Below are positions 38,348 through 45,967 of a DNA stretch of 64,000 bases, in pieces; position 1 is the stretch's first letter, and each line of letters begins with the position of its first letter. Location of the stretch: contig NZ_JAHUTT010000005.1 of the NCBI RefSeq assembly GCF_019209865.1, positions 58,644 through 122,643 of the forward strand, read 5' to 3'. Source of the stretch: Shewanella sp. NIFS-20-20. GTDB lineage: Bacteria; Pseudomonadota; Gammaproteobacteria; Enterobacterales; Shewanellaceae. The translations under genes and the position numbers were made by a program. Under the pieces are notes generated by a model. It was not told where the DNA came from. It worked only from the letters and a program-made list of their open reading frames with translations, and did no database searches.

Positions 38348-39241
38348 TTAGAATTGCAAATAGACTGGCCAGCCTAATAGGCCATTTAAGCCTTCTTTAT
38401 ACTCAAACCGCTCAAGTTTTTCAGGACTTGCATCGCTAAGCAGCAGTTTACGATAACGTTGGGCAAAATTAAGCGTGCGTAGAATACCCGCATAAAAATG
38501 CTTACCCATATCGGCCTGTATAATGGCAATCGAATCAGCGGGCAGTTGTGCCAGCGCTCGTTGGGTTTGCGCTTGAATATAGTCCTCATTAAACCAAGTG
38601 TCATCGAGTTCAATTTGTCCAATCCGACGTTTAAGATCTTCGCGAACCTTAATATCACCAAAACAAATCCGGTATAACACGGCTTCAGCGAGGACCCCCT
38701 CAAGATTTAAACATTCCAGAGGGTCATAACTGCCGGCATGGTAAAATTGCTGGCGTAACACCGCGATGGCTGTCTGGCGCTGGTGATCTGCTAGTGCGTC
38801 TTGATAGCTTTGCCAGCCTCCCCATTCATCGCAATCTGGCGGACACGACACTTGTTCCATCAGTAGCTTATCGACATCACCATAAATTGACTTGCCGTTT
38901 TGCTTGAACTGACTCACGGTAGTAAGCATGCTCCAGCCTTTTTGAAAGGATTTAACCACGCCATCACCTTGTTGTAATAGGCGCAAGGCGCAAGCTTCAT
39001 CACGATCAGCTAAGGACATTAAGCCAAGACTGACCACTCCAATAACGTCAAATGCGGCTTGTTCTAACAAATGCATTTTGTACTTGTTATAGAACTTATC
39101 GGCCAGTTTTAAGCTCATTAACATGGCTTTGGCTTTGACTTGACTGAGTTGTTCCGCGGTCAGTAATTGTTCAGCTTGGCCATAGGCGATCACTTTGGAT
39201 AAAAATGGCCCTTGGTTCGGGTCACGCAATACAATTTGCAT
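38348..39241 (-). CDS. Unrecognised cytoplasmic protein, last gene of the J-domain cluster
   Basis: I do not recognise this 297-aa protein. It lacks a signal peptide or membrane segment and appears mostly helical. Notable are VSCPPDCDEWGGW with two cysteines near residue 135 and several aromatic/charged helices (KLADKFYNKYKMHLLEQAAFD). The start is the ATG at 39241, nine bases after the stop of the preceding gene, so they are translated together. It ends just before a strong terminator. A role with the J-domain protein is inferred from the operon only. Confidence 0.75.
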   Translation of the reverse strand: MQIVLRDPNQGPFLSKVIAYGQAEQLLTAEQLSQVKAKAMLMSLKLADKFYNKYKMHLLEQAAFDVIGVVSLGLMSLADRDEACALRLLQQGDGVVKSFQKGWSMLTTVSQFKQNGKSIYGDVDKLLMEQVSCPPDCDEWGGWQSYQDALADHQRQTAIAVLRQQFYHAGSYDPLECLNLEGVLAEAVLYRICFGDIKVREDLKRRIGQIELDDTWFNEDYIQAQTQRALAQLPADSIAIIQADMGKHFYAGILRTLNFAQRYRKLLLSDASPEKLERFEYKEGLNGLLGWPVYLQF

Positions 39242-39250
39242 GGCTACCCC

Positions 39251-40006
39251 TTAATCTAAAAAGCTGAACATATCATCGACTTCAGCGTATTCGTCAGTGA
39301 CTTGGTTTTTCTCTTTGGCTTGCAATACCAGTTCATTGACAAATTTGTTGATGATATTTTGCCAGTTAGAACTTTCATTACGAAGCAGATTTTTAATGGC
39401 TTTTTCTACATCAGGCGCCAGTTCACGAATTAAGGCCAGCAAACTGCGGGGATCATCCATGCTTAAGCTAAAGGCTTCTTCTGATTCTGAGCGATCAGAG
39501 TATCCGACGGTTTCACCATCGTCTTCATCATCAAATACATCCAGCATCGGGGCGTCATCATCGCTATTTGGCGCCAACACTAATTCGATAAATGGAATCG
39601 ATAAGTAAAACAGACCGGCAGGATCGTCAGCAATACATTCTAAAATAGCCGTTTGTTTTTCTTCGTTCTCTTGCACACGGATCAAGTAGGTTAAGAAATC
39701 GAAGGTATGCTGGATTAACTCCTCGGCATTGGACTTAATCTGCTCTTCCCAATACAGGGGTTGCTGACAGACGATGTCGCGAATTTGTTCAGGGGTCATC
39801 AGCTCTGACATGATGGAAGGGCATGAAATATCATGATGACTATTAATTTGCGTCAGGGTTACAATATCCATATTTTCAATGACTTCAACTAATTGTTCGT
39901 CATTCATGGTATTGGCAATAATCTCGAAACGCTTACTTGCCTGTTTGGGCTCCACGTCAGCCAGTTGCTTTATCTCAGCGACCGTCACTTCAATCAGACT
40001 ATTCAT
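39251..40006 (-). CDS. Unrecognised acidic protein, J-domain cluster
   Basis: The 251-aa protein matches no family I can name. It is soluble, helical and strongly acidic, with an aspartate/glutamate-rich stretch at about residues 148-178 (NSDDDAPMLDVFDDEDDGE and SESEEAF). The C-terminus also ends in acidic and aromatic residues (EVDDMFSFLD). The N-terminal half contains helical pairs that resemble HEAT or armadillo units, but this is only an impression. Its start codon shares one base with the stop of the upstream gene (TAATG), a sign of translational coupling. Confidence 0.75.
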   Translation of the reverse strand: MNSLIEVTVAEIKQLADVEPKQASKRFEIIANTMNDEQLVEVIENMDIVTLTQINSHHDISCPSIMSELMTPEQIRDIVCQQPLYWEEQIKSNAEELIQHTFDFLTYLIRVQENEEKQTAILECIADDPAGLFYLSIPFIELVLAPNSDDDAPMLDVFDDEDDGETVGYSDRSESEEAFSLSMDDPRSLLALIRELAPDVEKAIKNLLRNESSNWQNIINKFVNELVLQAKEKNQVTDEYAEVDDMFSFLD

Positions 40007-40509
40007 TAACGCTCCTCATCATCGTAGTAATCGTAATAACCTTCTTCATCACCGTCATTGTAGTCATCATCGTCATCTTGATCCTTGGGTTCAAGGTCTG
40101 CTTGCTGTTCAACGGCTTTAGCGGGTTGAGCCAATAAATACAATACGGCACAACTTTCAATCAAGAGGGATTCGCTATAGCCTTTCACGGCTAACACCAG
40201 CGGCAAGTCGGCATTGTTGAAGGCAATGCTGGTTTTAAATTCGTCCCAACTTGGCAGAATGCCATGCTCAATCCAATAGGCCCATTGCAGTTTAGCTTCG
40301 GCAGGGAACTTGACCTGATTGAACAAAGCCACAGGTAAGTATTCTGGTACCGAATCTAACATGGCCGGATCGGCTAATAAGATTTGCTTAATTTGGCTTG
40401 AAAATTGCGCTAATGCATTGGGAGTATCTGGATCGCTATACGATTCAATATTGTCGTTCGCATTGTCTTTTAACTCGTTAATACGAGAAATATTTAGTGT
40501 TTTTGCCAT
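40006..40509 (-). CDS. Unrecognised protein with extremely acidic C-terminal tail
   Basis: This 167-aa protein has a folded-looking N-terminal region (about 1-130) and then a tail that is nearly all Asp, Glu and Tyr (KDQDDDDDYNDGDEEGYYD.. to the end). Such tails occur in histone-like chaperones and DNA mimics, but no family was recognised. It is coupled to the next gene by a TAATG overlap and lies 81 bases after the J-domain gene. The tail could bind the basic helix of a J-domain or another basic partner (inference). Confidence 0.75.
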   Translation of the reverse strand: MAKTLNISRINELKDNANDNIESYSDPDTPNALAQFSSQIKQILLADPAMLDSVPEYLPVALFNQVKFPAEAKLQWAYWIEHGILPSWDEFKTSIAFNNADLPLVLAVKGYSESLLIESCAVLYLLAQPAKAVEQQADLEPKDQDDDDDYNDGDEEGYYDYYDDEER

Positions 40510-40590
40510 AACAAACTCAGCGTAAAATTATACATAAGATAGGTGACATCTAACCCCGACGCCATCGAGTAACGTGTTTAATGGATTGGC

Positions 40591-40878
40591 CTAAGCTGAA
40601 TAGAAACCATCCCAAATCTCGCGCATCGCGGCGGATGGATCAGGCACAATGACGTTATTAAAGTCGCGGATAAACGCATTGCGCAGTTTAGGATCCGAGA
40701 GAACATCATAGGCTTTTTGAACACGATGCAAGGCTGACACCGCCAGCGCTTTTTCTTCATCACTGGCAGCGATAAGTTTATCGGGATGGTATTTATTGGA
40801 GAGACGTTTGTACGCTTTTTTAATGTCATCTTCTTTGGCATTGGGTTTAATACCCAATACACTAAAGTGGTTGATCAT
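40591..40878 (-). CDS. Small J-domain (DnaJ-like) co-chaperone
   Basis: The 95-aa protein is a J-domain with little else. Helix I-II is FSVLGIKPNAKEDDIKKAYKRLSNKYHPDK with the essential H-P-D tripeptide at residues 31-33; helix III is VSALHRVQKAYDVLSDPKLR. J-domains stimulate the ATPase of DnaK-type Hsp70. It lacks the G/F, zinc-finger and client-binding domains of DnaJ, so targeting must come from a partner. ATG 40878 gives the normal J-domain N-terminus. Three unrecognised genes follow downstream. Confidence 0.9.
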   Translation of the reverse strand: MINHFSVLGIKPNAKEDDIKKAYKRLSNKYHPDKLIAASDEEKALAVSALHRVQKAYDVLSDPKLRNAFIRDFNNVIVPDPSAAMREIWDGFYSA

Positions 40879-41247
40879 AGTGATACCTGCAGGCGAGTAG
40901 TCAAAGGTTGTGCAGCCAGTGGTCGAGATCTCATGGCGAATACCATACGAAAGCAAAATCCGATGGACTAGCGGTATTATTGCTGTAGCGCCATGCCATT
41001 AAGAGTCGTCAAATCTAGCGCGGTGTTCTATTAACAGCGTTATAGCTTTCAGCTTAGCCGCTAAGAAATCAAACCAGCTATTTTTAGTACCATACTAGCC
41101 TAATGCGCAACTGACAGATAATACCAGAACATTCACTTATGCCGCAAATCCAGCTTAGCTCATCGAGTTATTTATAAGCCTTAATTAATAATAGAGTGTT
41201 ATTAAGTGGTGCAAGTTGGGCGTGATTAATCGAGCAGAGTAAGCAAA
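40879..41247. other. Intergenic region between divergent J-domain and P5-like genes
   Basis: About 370 bases without a recognisable gene. It must hold the promoters of both flanking genes. A perfect 7-base inverted repeat ttaataa/ttattaa with a 7-base loop (41185-41205) sits about 45 bases before the P5-like start and may be an operator. A smaller one, cttag/ctaag, is at 41053-41065. Confidence 0.45.
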
Positions 41248-41793
41248 GTGTGGCAAAAACTTAAGCTAACAATATCCACAAAAGTTAACGCCAAATGTCG
41301 GCAGCTAATGGCAGAATTTGGGCTGCAATGGCCAATCAGGGGGAGCGATAAGCGTAAGAGCAAGGTGAAGGGCAAGCCCTGCCATCGGCGGGGCCCGCGG
41401 CCGGCTAAGGGGATCCGCAATCACAACCCTCTCAATATTGAAGCTGGGTGTGATTGGTTAGGAGCGACTGGCTGTGATGGCCGTTTTGTTATTTTTACCA
41501 GTCCTTGGCACGGAATACGCGCTGGGGCCAGAGTTTTGAGAACCTATCAGCGTGTTCATGGGATCTATACCATCGATGCCATCGTGTCACGTTGGGCACC
41601 GATACATGATAATAACCCCACACACGCCTATATTGATTTTGTGGCAAGCTCTGCGGGTGTTGCAGCCACAAGCGCGCTAACACCTGAGGATTATCCTAGG
41701 GTGTTAGCCGCCATGATCCAGTTTGAAAATGGCACTTGCCCCTATGAGATGGAACTGATCAACAATGCTGTGGCCGCGGGCTGGGCAGATTAA
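41248..41793 (+). CDS. Lone phage-type structural protein P5-like
   Basis: The 181-aa protein has a basic N-terminal part (about 1-55; many K/R) and a C-terminal domain starting KGIRNHNPLNIE, with FTSPWHGIRAGARVLRTYQ and DAIVSRWAPIHDNNPTHAYIDFVA. This is the pattern of the phage 'structural protein P5'/virion-associated muralytic-like family (GIRN-NPxN ... F-F-x-P-x-x-GIRA). No other phage gene is nearby. It could be a captured phage lysin or a host enzyme. GTG 41248 has only a weak ribosome site. Confidence 0.65.
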   Translation: MWQKLKLTISTKVNAKCRQLMAEFGLQWPIRGSDKRKSKVKGKPCHRRGPRPAKGIRNHNPLNIEAGCDWLGATGCDGRFVIFTSPWHGIRAGARVLRTYQRVHGIYTIDAIVSRWAPIHDNNPTHAYIDFVASSAGVAATSALTPEDYPRVLAAMIQFENGTCPYEMELINNAVAAGWAD

Positions 41794-41938
41794 CCGAGGC
41801 GATTGTTCTGATGGCTGCTGTGCTGACTGCCACTGATGAATGACTGGATTTCAGTGGGTGAAATTTTAAATGATGCAAACTGAAATTGCTGTCATTGTTC
41901 ATGGTCTTTGGCAGTAATTCAGCAGTTTGTCGCCTGAT

Positions 41939-43612
41939 ATGGTAGCTTTATTTACCTTATCTAATTTTCATTGTTTCAAGTTGGACGCTGTCGTGAACTT
42001 ACCTGCAATAACCGCCGAAATACAGGGGCAACTCGCTGCATCTACAGAGGTTGTCGATGCTGTTGATTGTGCCCCTTATGGTGTGTTGGTAGTGACAGAA
42101 AGCTATGAAATAAGTTACGTTAATCGATATGTTGAGCGGAGCACTGGCTATTGTCGCTCGCAAATTATCGGTCAAAACCCGAGGTTGTTTCGCAGCTCAA
42201 AAACCCGCAATAAAACCTTTAGAAATCTGTACGCTAATCTGCATCTTAACGGTCATTGGAGCGGTTATCTCTATAACCGCACGCAAGATGGTCGCATCAT
42301 CAAAGAATTATCGTTTATTGATAAAATTGTCAGTGCGGGTAAGACCTATTATTTAGTGATTAGAGCGAATTATCACTGGCTACATCATGACAATAATCAA
42401 TTAAAACTGGCGGCGTTGAAAGATGGTTTGACCGGGTTATGGAATCGTAATGGTCTTAACCGCCTCCAGCAAACCCTCAGTGGTCAAACCTATGCAATGG
42501 CGTTTATTGATATTAATCAATTCAAATTGTTTAACGATAAATACGGTCATCAATGGGGGGATAAATTATTACAGCGGTTCTCCAAATTATTGCAATCTAG
42601 CTTTATTCAAGAGTATGTATTTCGGTTATCCGGTGATGAATTTATGTTGATTAACAATAGAGAACCTCAGCGTTTTCTTACGCGGTTGGCCAGCTATTGT
42701 ATGCAAGCTTTGACGGTGACCATCAATCAAATCACCGAATCCATTAACATCAGTGTTGGCAGTGTTCTCAATCAGGGACAGTTGAGCTTTGAAGATACCC
42801 TTAGATACGCAGACATGTGTATGTATCTAAGTAAAAAAAATAGTGATGGCTGTTTGGTGCAGTTACACGACGAGCAAAAGCAACAGATAGATAATACCTT
42901 TGCCTTGTATAATTTTATCGAAGATACCCGTTTGTGGCCCCAACATTTATCGTTGGTGTTTCAACAACAGTATCGGCTGAAGCAGCAGACGATTTGCGTT
43001 GAAGCCTTGTTGAGAGTCACTGGCTTGGCATTTGATCATGTCAGTTTTTTAGCTGAGATAGGCCATCGTTCGCAAAGCTACTTACTGGATCTTTGGGTAT
43101 TAGAGCAGGTATTAACCCTGCTCGTTCAGCATGAGGCTCTCGAGTTTGCAATCAATGTGTTTCCATCCTCGCTATGTCAGCCAAATTTTTTAGCACATTT
43201 ACATCAATTAACCCCAAAGCAAAGAGCGCGGATAGTATTTGAAATCACTGAGCAACAAGCCAGTTGTTATACATTCGCGCAATGCCAAGCGATTTTAGCC
43301 ACCGATATCCGCCTATCCATTGATGACTTTGGCAAAGGCTATACCAATTTTGACTTGATCCTGCGTTTACAGCCTGAAGAAGTGAAATTAGATGCCAGCT
43401 TTATTCTTAGCGACTATCAACCTCAGTTAGTTGAAGGATTGATCAATGCCTTATTAACGCTAGGTAACAGCATAGGCTTTGTTCTGACAGTCGAAGGTAT
43501 TGAAACGTCAGCGATGCTTGATAGGTTGCTGCAACTAGGTGTTTGTAAGTTTCAAGGGTATTTATTGGCAATGCCATCGAACAAATTACCGCGTTTTGCT
43601 ATCACGAGATGA
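41939..43612 (+). CDS. PAS-GGDEF-EAL protein (c-di-GMP turnover)
   Basis: About 557 aa without a membrane segment. Domains: PAS (about 40-145), GGDEF (about 160-305) with active-site SGDEF at 231-235 and DGLTGLWNRNG before it, and EAL (about 320-555). EAL residues look complete: E355-x-L-x-R359, N406, E435, D462-D463, K483, E519, Q539, so phosphodiesterase activity is likely. S in place of the first G of GGDEF is tolerated in some active cyclases, so its synthase activity is uncertain. The start is unclear; TTG 41927 and ATG 41939 are both open, neither with a good ribosome site. Confidence 0.88.
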   Translation: MVALFTLSNFHCFKLDAVVNLPAITAEIQGQLAASTEVVDAVDCAPYGVLVVTESYEISYVNRYVERSTGYCRSQIIGQNPRLFRSSKTRNKTFRNLYANLHLNGHWSGYLYNRTQDGRIIKELSFIDKIVSAGKTYYLVIRANYHWLHHDNNQLKLAALKDGLTGLWNRNGLNRLQQTLSGQTYAMAFIDINQFKLFNDKYGHQWGDKLLQRFSKLLQSSFIQEYVFRLSGDEFMLINNREPQRFLTRLASYCMQALTVTINQITESINISVGSVLNQGQLSFEDTLRYADMCMYLSKKNSDGCLVQLHDEQKQQIDNTFALYNFIEDTRLWPQHLSLVFQQQYRLKQQTICVEALLRVTGLAFDHVSFLAEIGHRSQSYLLDLWVLEQVLTLLVQHEALEFAINVFPSSLCQPNFLAHLHQLTPKQRARIVFEITEQQASCYTFAQCQAILATDIRLSIDDFGKGYTNFDLILRLQPEEVKLDASFILSDYQPQLVEGLINALLTLGNSIGFVLTVEGIETSAMLDRLLQLGVCKFQGYLLAMPSNKLPRFAITR

Positions 43613-43696
43613 TCCCGATCGCCCTTTGAGGCTTGCAAACTTTTCGTCGACCATTTTTTCGACTAGGATGCGCCGGAATTTTACGATAGGTGATTT

Positions 43697-44089
43697 ATGA
43701 AATATTGTTTGGCGGTGTTATTAGCGCTGTTGTTATCTGGTTGCATTACTTTTCCAACGGAAATGTCTTCTCAAGTAAAGGTGGTATGGGATAACCCTAG
43801 CGCCATCGAGCAGTGCGAGCAGCTCGAAACTGTCTATGGCAGTGAAGGGCATTTTTATGATTTTTGGCTCCATAGTGACAAAAACATGGTGTGGGGAGCA
43901 CTTAACCAAATGCGGATTAAAACCGCTGAGTTAGGTGGAGATACCTTATATCTATACCAACCTTTGGGTTTCTTAGGGTCGGTCACCATGATGGCCAATG
44001 CCTACGACTGTCGAGGAAATATCGACAAAAATGTCGCCGCACATCCTCTGGAAGCCACCTTGGTAACACCGCCTCAAGAGATTGAATAA
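43697..44089 (+). CDS. DUF4156 lipoprotein
   Basis: The 130-aa protein has a lipoprotein signal with lipobox LLLSGC, and no +2 aspartate, so it should go to the outer membrane. The mature part has DUF4156 features: two later cysteines (AIEQCEQLE and AYDCRG) probably forming a disulfide, and a core with NMVWGALNQMRIKTAELGGDTLYL. No function is known. The gene stands alone between the c-di-GMP protein and the hydroxylase, on the same strand as both. Confidence 0.82.
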   Translation: MKYCLAVLLALLLSGCITFPTEMSSQVKVVWDNPSAIEQCEQLETVYGSEGHFYDFWLHSDKNMVWGALNQMRIKTAELGGDTLYLYQPLGFLGSVTMMANAYDCRGNIDKNVAAHPLEATLVTPPQEIE

Positions 44090-44170
44090 CCCTGCTATTT
44101 ACGTCGAGACGAGTGGATATTAGCCATGAGTTATGTAAGATAAACGCAAATTCATTGTTAATTGTCCACT

Positions 44171-45331
44171 ATGCCATCGACTCATACTATCTCAGCTAGA
44201 CAACACGCCCTGACAGCCCTGCAAAACGGGCAACCCTTAGTTGCTAAGCAAGGTTTTGCCGCGCTGATCCAACAAGGAGATAATGACCTAGATAATTATC
44301 TAGGGCTGGCATATGCCTGTCACGCTTTAGGTGACAATGAGTCGGGGATAATGGCGACAGATAACATTTTGCGTCAACAACCAAATCATGTGCGCGCCTT
44401 GTTATTGAAAGGGGATTTTATTGGCGATAGAGACACCAGAGCGGCATACGCCTTCTATCGAAATGCCTTAATGCTTGCAGAGCAAAATCCGCCGAAAGAA
44501 ACCAATCTACGACAACACTTGTCTCATGCCTTAGCAAAGGTTAATCAATATCAACAACAGTTTACCAAAGAATTGCTTAGTGATATCGACCAGATAACGG
44601 CCCAATACCCGCAGTCGCCTAAGTTTAATCAATCGATTGATTTGCTACTTGGTAAAAAGCAAATATATTACCAGCAGCCGAGTGTTTATTATTTCCCTGA
44701 ATTGCCTCAAAAGCAGTTTTATGATGCCTCAGAATTTCATTGGGTCAAAGATCTCGAAGCCAATACTTCAGTCATTGAGCAAGAACTGCGTGCTTATCTC
44801 TCCTTGGACCGCGGTTTTTCAGCCTATGTTCAATCTCAGCCTGATAGACCCAATAACAACAAACATCAATTATTAGATAACGCTGATTGGAGTGCCTGTT
44901 ACTTATATCGAAATGGTGACATTGAGGCGGATGCTTTGCGCTATTTTCCGCAAACATTAGCAGTCTTAGCTAAGGTCCCTTTCGTTACAATCCAAGGGCG
45001 CGCTCCCAATGTTCTGTTTTCGCGATTAGCGCCAGGGGCTAAGATCCCACCGCATCATGGTTTTGTGAATACGCGTTTAATTTGTCATTTACCCATTATC
45101 GAACCGGGAAACTGTGGGCTGAGAGTGGGTAATGACAGTCGCCAATGGCAGTGGGGTCAATGTTGGTTATTTGATGATACCATCGAACACGAAGCTTGGA
45201 ATGCTAGCCAGCAGGAGCGGATAATCTTGCTATTCGAGGTGTGGAAGCCTGAGCTTTCTGAGTCCGAACAACAACAAATTAGCGCGATGTTCAGTGCCAT
45301 TGGTAAAAATCGTGATGATTGGAGCTTGTAA
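44171..45331 (+). CDS. TPR plus aspartyl/asparaginyl beta-hydroxylase domain protein
   Basis: About 386 aa. The first 130 residues form TPR-like helical repeats (ALTALQNGQPLVAKQGFAAL, YLGLAYACHALGDNESGI). The C-terminal domain is the Asp/Asn beta-hydroxylase cupin fold that uses Fe(II) and 2-oxoglutarate: H296 in KIPPHHGFVNTRL, H340 in DTIEHEAWN and R350 in ERIILLFEVW fit iron and 2OG ligands. Substrates of bacterial homologues are mostly unknown. TTG 44162 could also serve as start; neither has a strong ribosome site. Confidence 0.85.
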   Translation: MPSTHTISARQHALTALQNGQPLVAKQGFAALIQQGDNDLDNYLGLAYACHALGDNESGIMATDNILRQQPNHVRALLLKGDFIGDRDTRAAYAFYRNALMLAEQNPPKETNLRQHLSHALAKVNQYQQQFTKELLSDIDQITAQYPQSPKFNQSIDLLLGKKQIYYQQPSVYYFPELPQKQFYDASEFHWVKDLEANTSVIEQELRAYLSLDRGFSAYVQSQPDRPNNNKHQLLDNADWSACYLYRNGDIEADALRYFPQTLAVLAKVPFVTIQGRAPNVLFSRLAPGAKIPPHHGFVNTRLICHLPIIEPGNCGLRVGNDSRQWQWGQCWLFDDTIEHEAWNASQQERIILLFEVWKPELSESEQQQISAMFSAIGKNRDDWSL

Positions 45332-45881
45332 CCGTGTTTGGTTACTGAGGATGGCGCTTAATAAGCGCAGGTTTGTCTATCAAGCGTGGCTTAAGTGTTT
45401 TTGGCTGTAGGTTCAAAGCAACGTCAGCAATAGCTTCAATGACACTCGTGGAATGCGTTTGTGGTTGATGAAGTGCATTTGTGGTTAAGCAGTCCCGCCA
45501 CGGGATGCTGGCGCAAAAGCCCAATCATTCAACGGTCAATCAGGCGAGGGTAGTGATGTGTGTCTCGCCTCGATGTTAGCCACAATAGTATCGATAGTCG
45601 CTATCCCAGCCAATCCCATCTGCTTGTGACTTAGTGCGGCTTTGCCAATCGCCAACGTTGTCATGGCTGTTCTCAGCGATACCTTCATCCTAGCGTACAG
45701 CTGTTGCCTGAGTTGCGAGCGAGGATTTAGCTGCTTTTGGCTTGCTGATGTTAACAAATCTTGGCTTGAGTCAGGTTTTCCTAAAATTTAGGATAAAACT
45801 TTTTATTCAATATAATCAATTTGATGGAGAGGTTTTTGGCAATTATGCTGGCGCTAATTCGCGCTGGGAATAAAAAAATAA
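45332..45881. other. Long non-coding stretch before the acyl-CoA dehydrogenase
   Basis: About 550 bases with no convincing gene. Two short minus-strand frames (45342-45524 and 45536-45757) have no ribosome site, no family resemblance and unusual composition, so I do not call them. No repeat or RNA fold stands out apart from a short tcccg/cggga hairpin near 45495. The right end becomes AT-rich, leading into the FadE control region. Confidence 0.5.
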
Positions 45882-45897
45882 TCAAACGTTTGTTTAA
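45882..45897. promoter_or_regulatory. PsrA-like operator before fadE
   Basis: tcaaac-gttt-gtttaa fits the PsrA-type pattern CAAAC-N2-4-GTTTG with one difference. It lies about 70 bases before the start of the acyl-CoA dehydrogenase. PsrA is a TetR-type repressor of fatty-acid genes in Pseudomonas and Shewanella. Confidence 0.5.
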
Positions 45898-45944
45898 ATT
45901 TGTTGATCTTGATCGGGGTTTGTGACGTAATGTGAGCATATGTT

Positions 45945-45961
45945 TTCTGGTCTGATGAGTA
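45945..45961. promoter_or_regulatory. FadR-like operator before fadE
   Basis: ttctggtctgatgagta shares CTGGTC-N-GA and the downstream GT with the enterobacterial FadR site (AnCTGGTCnGACnnGTT). It ends six bases before the start codon. A close copy, in opposite orientation, lies at 49083-49099. Confidence 0.5.
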
Positions 45962-45967
45962 TTTACT

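Noticed and set aside
41248..41793. Prophage remnant around the P5-like gene
   Set aside because: No integrase, capsid, terminase or attachment repeats are visible nearby.
45342..45757. Two short minus-strand frames (60 and 73 aa) between the hydroxylase and fadE
   Set aside because: No ribosome site, no recognisable family, and nothing joins them across the stop, so they are more likely chance frames.
45915..45940. CRP-like half-sites (tgtgacgtaatgtgag) before fadE
   Set aside because: The two halves are in the same orientation rather than inverted, so it does not fit the CRP palindrome.
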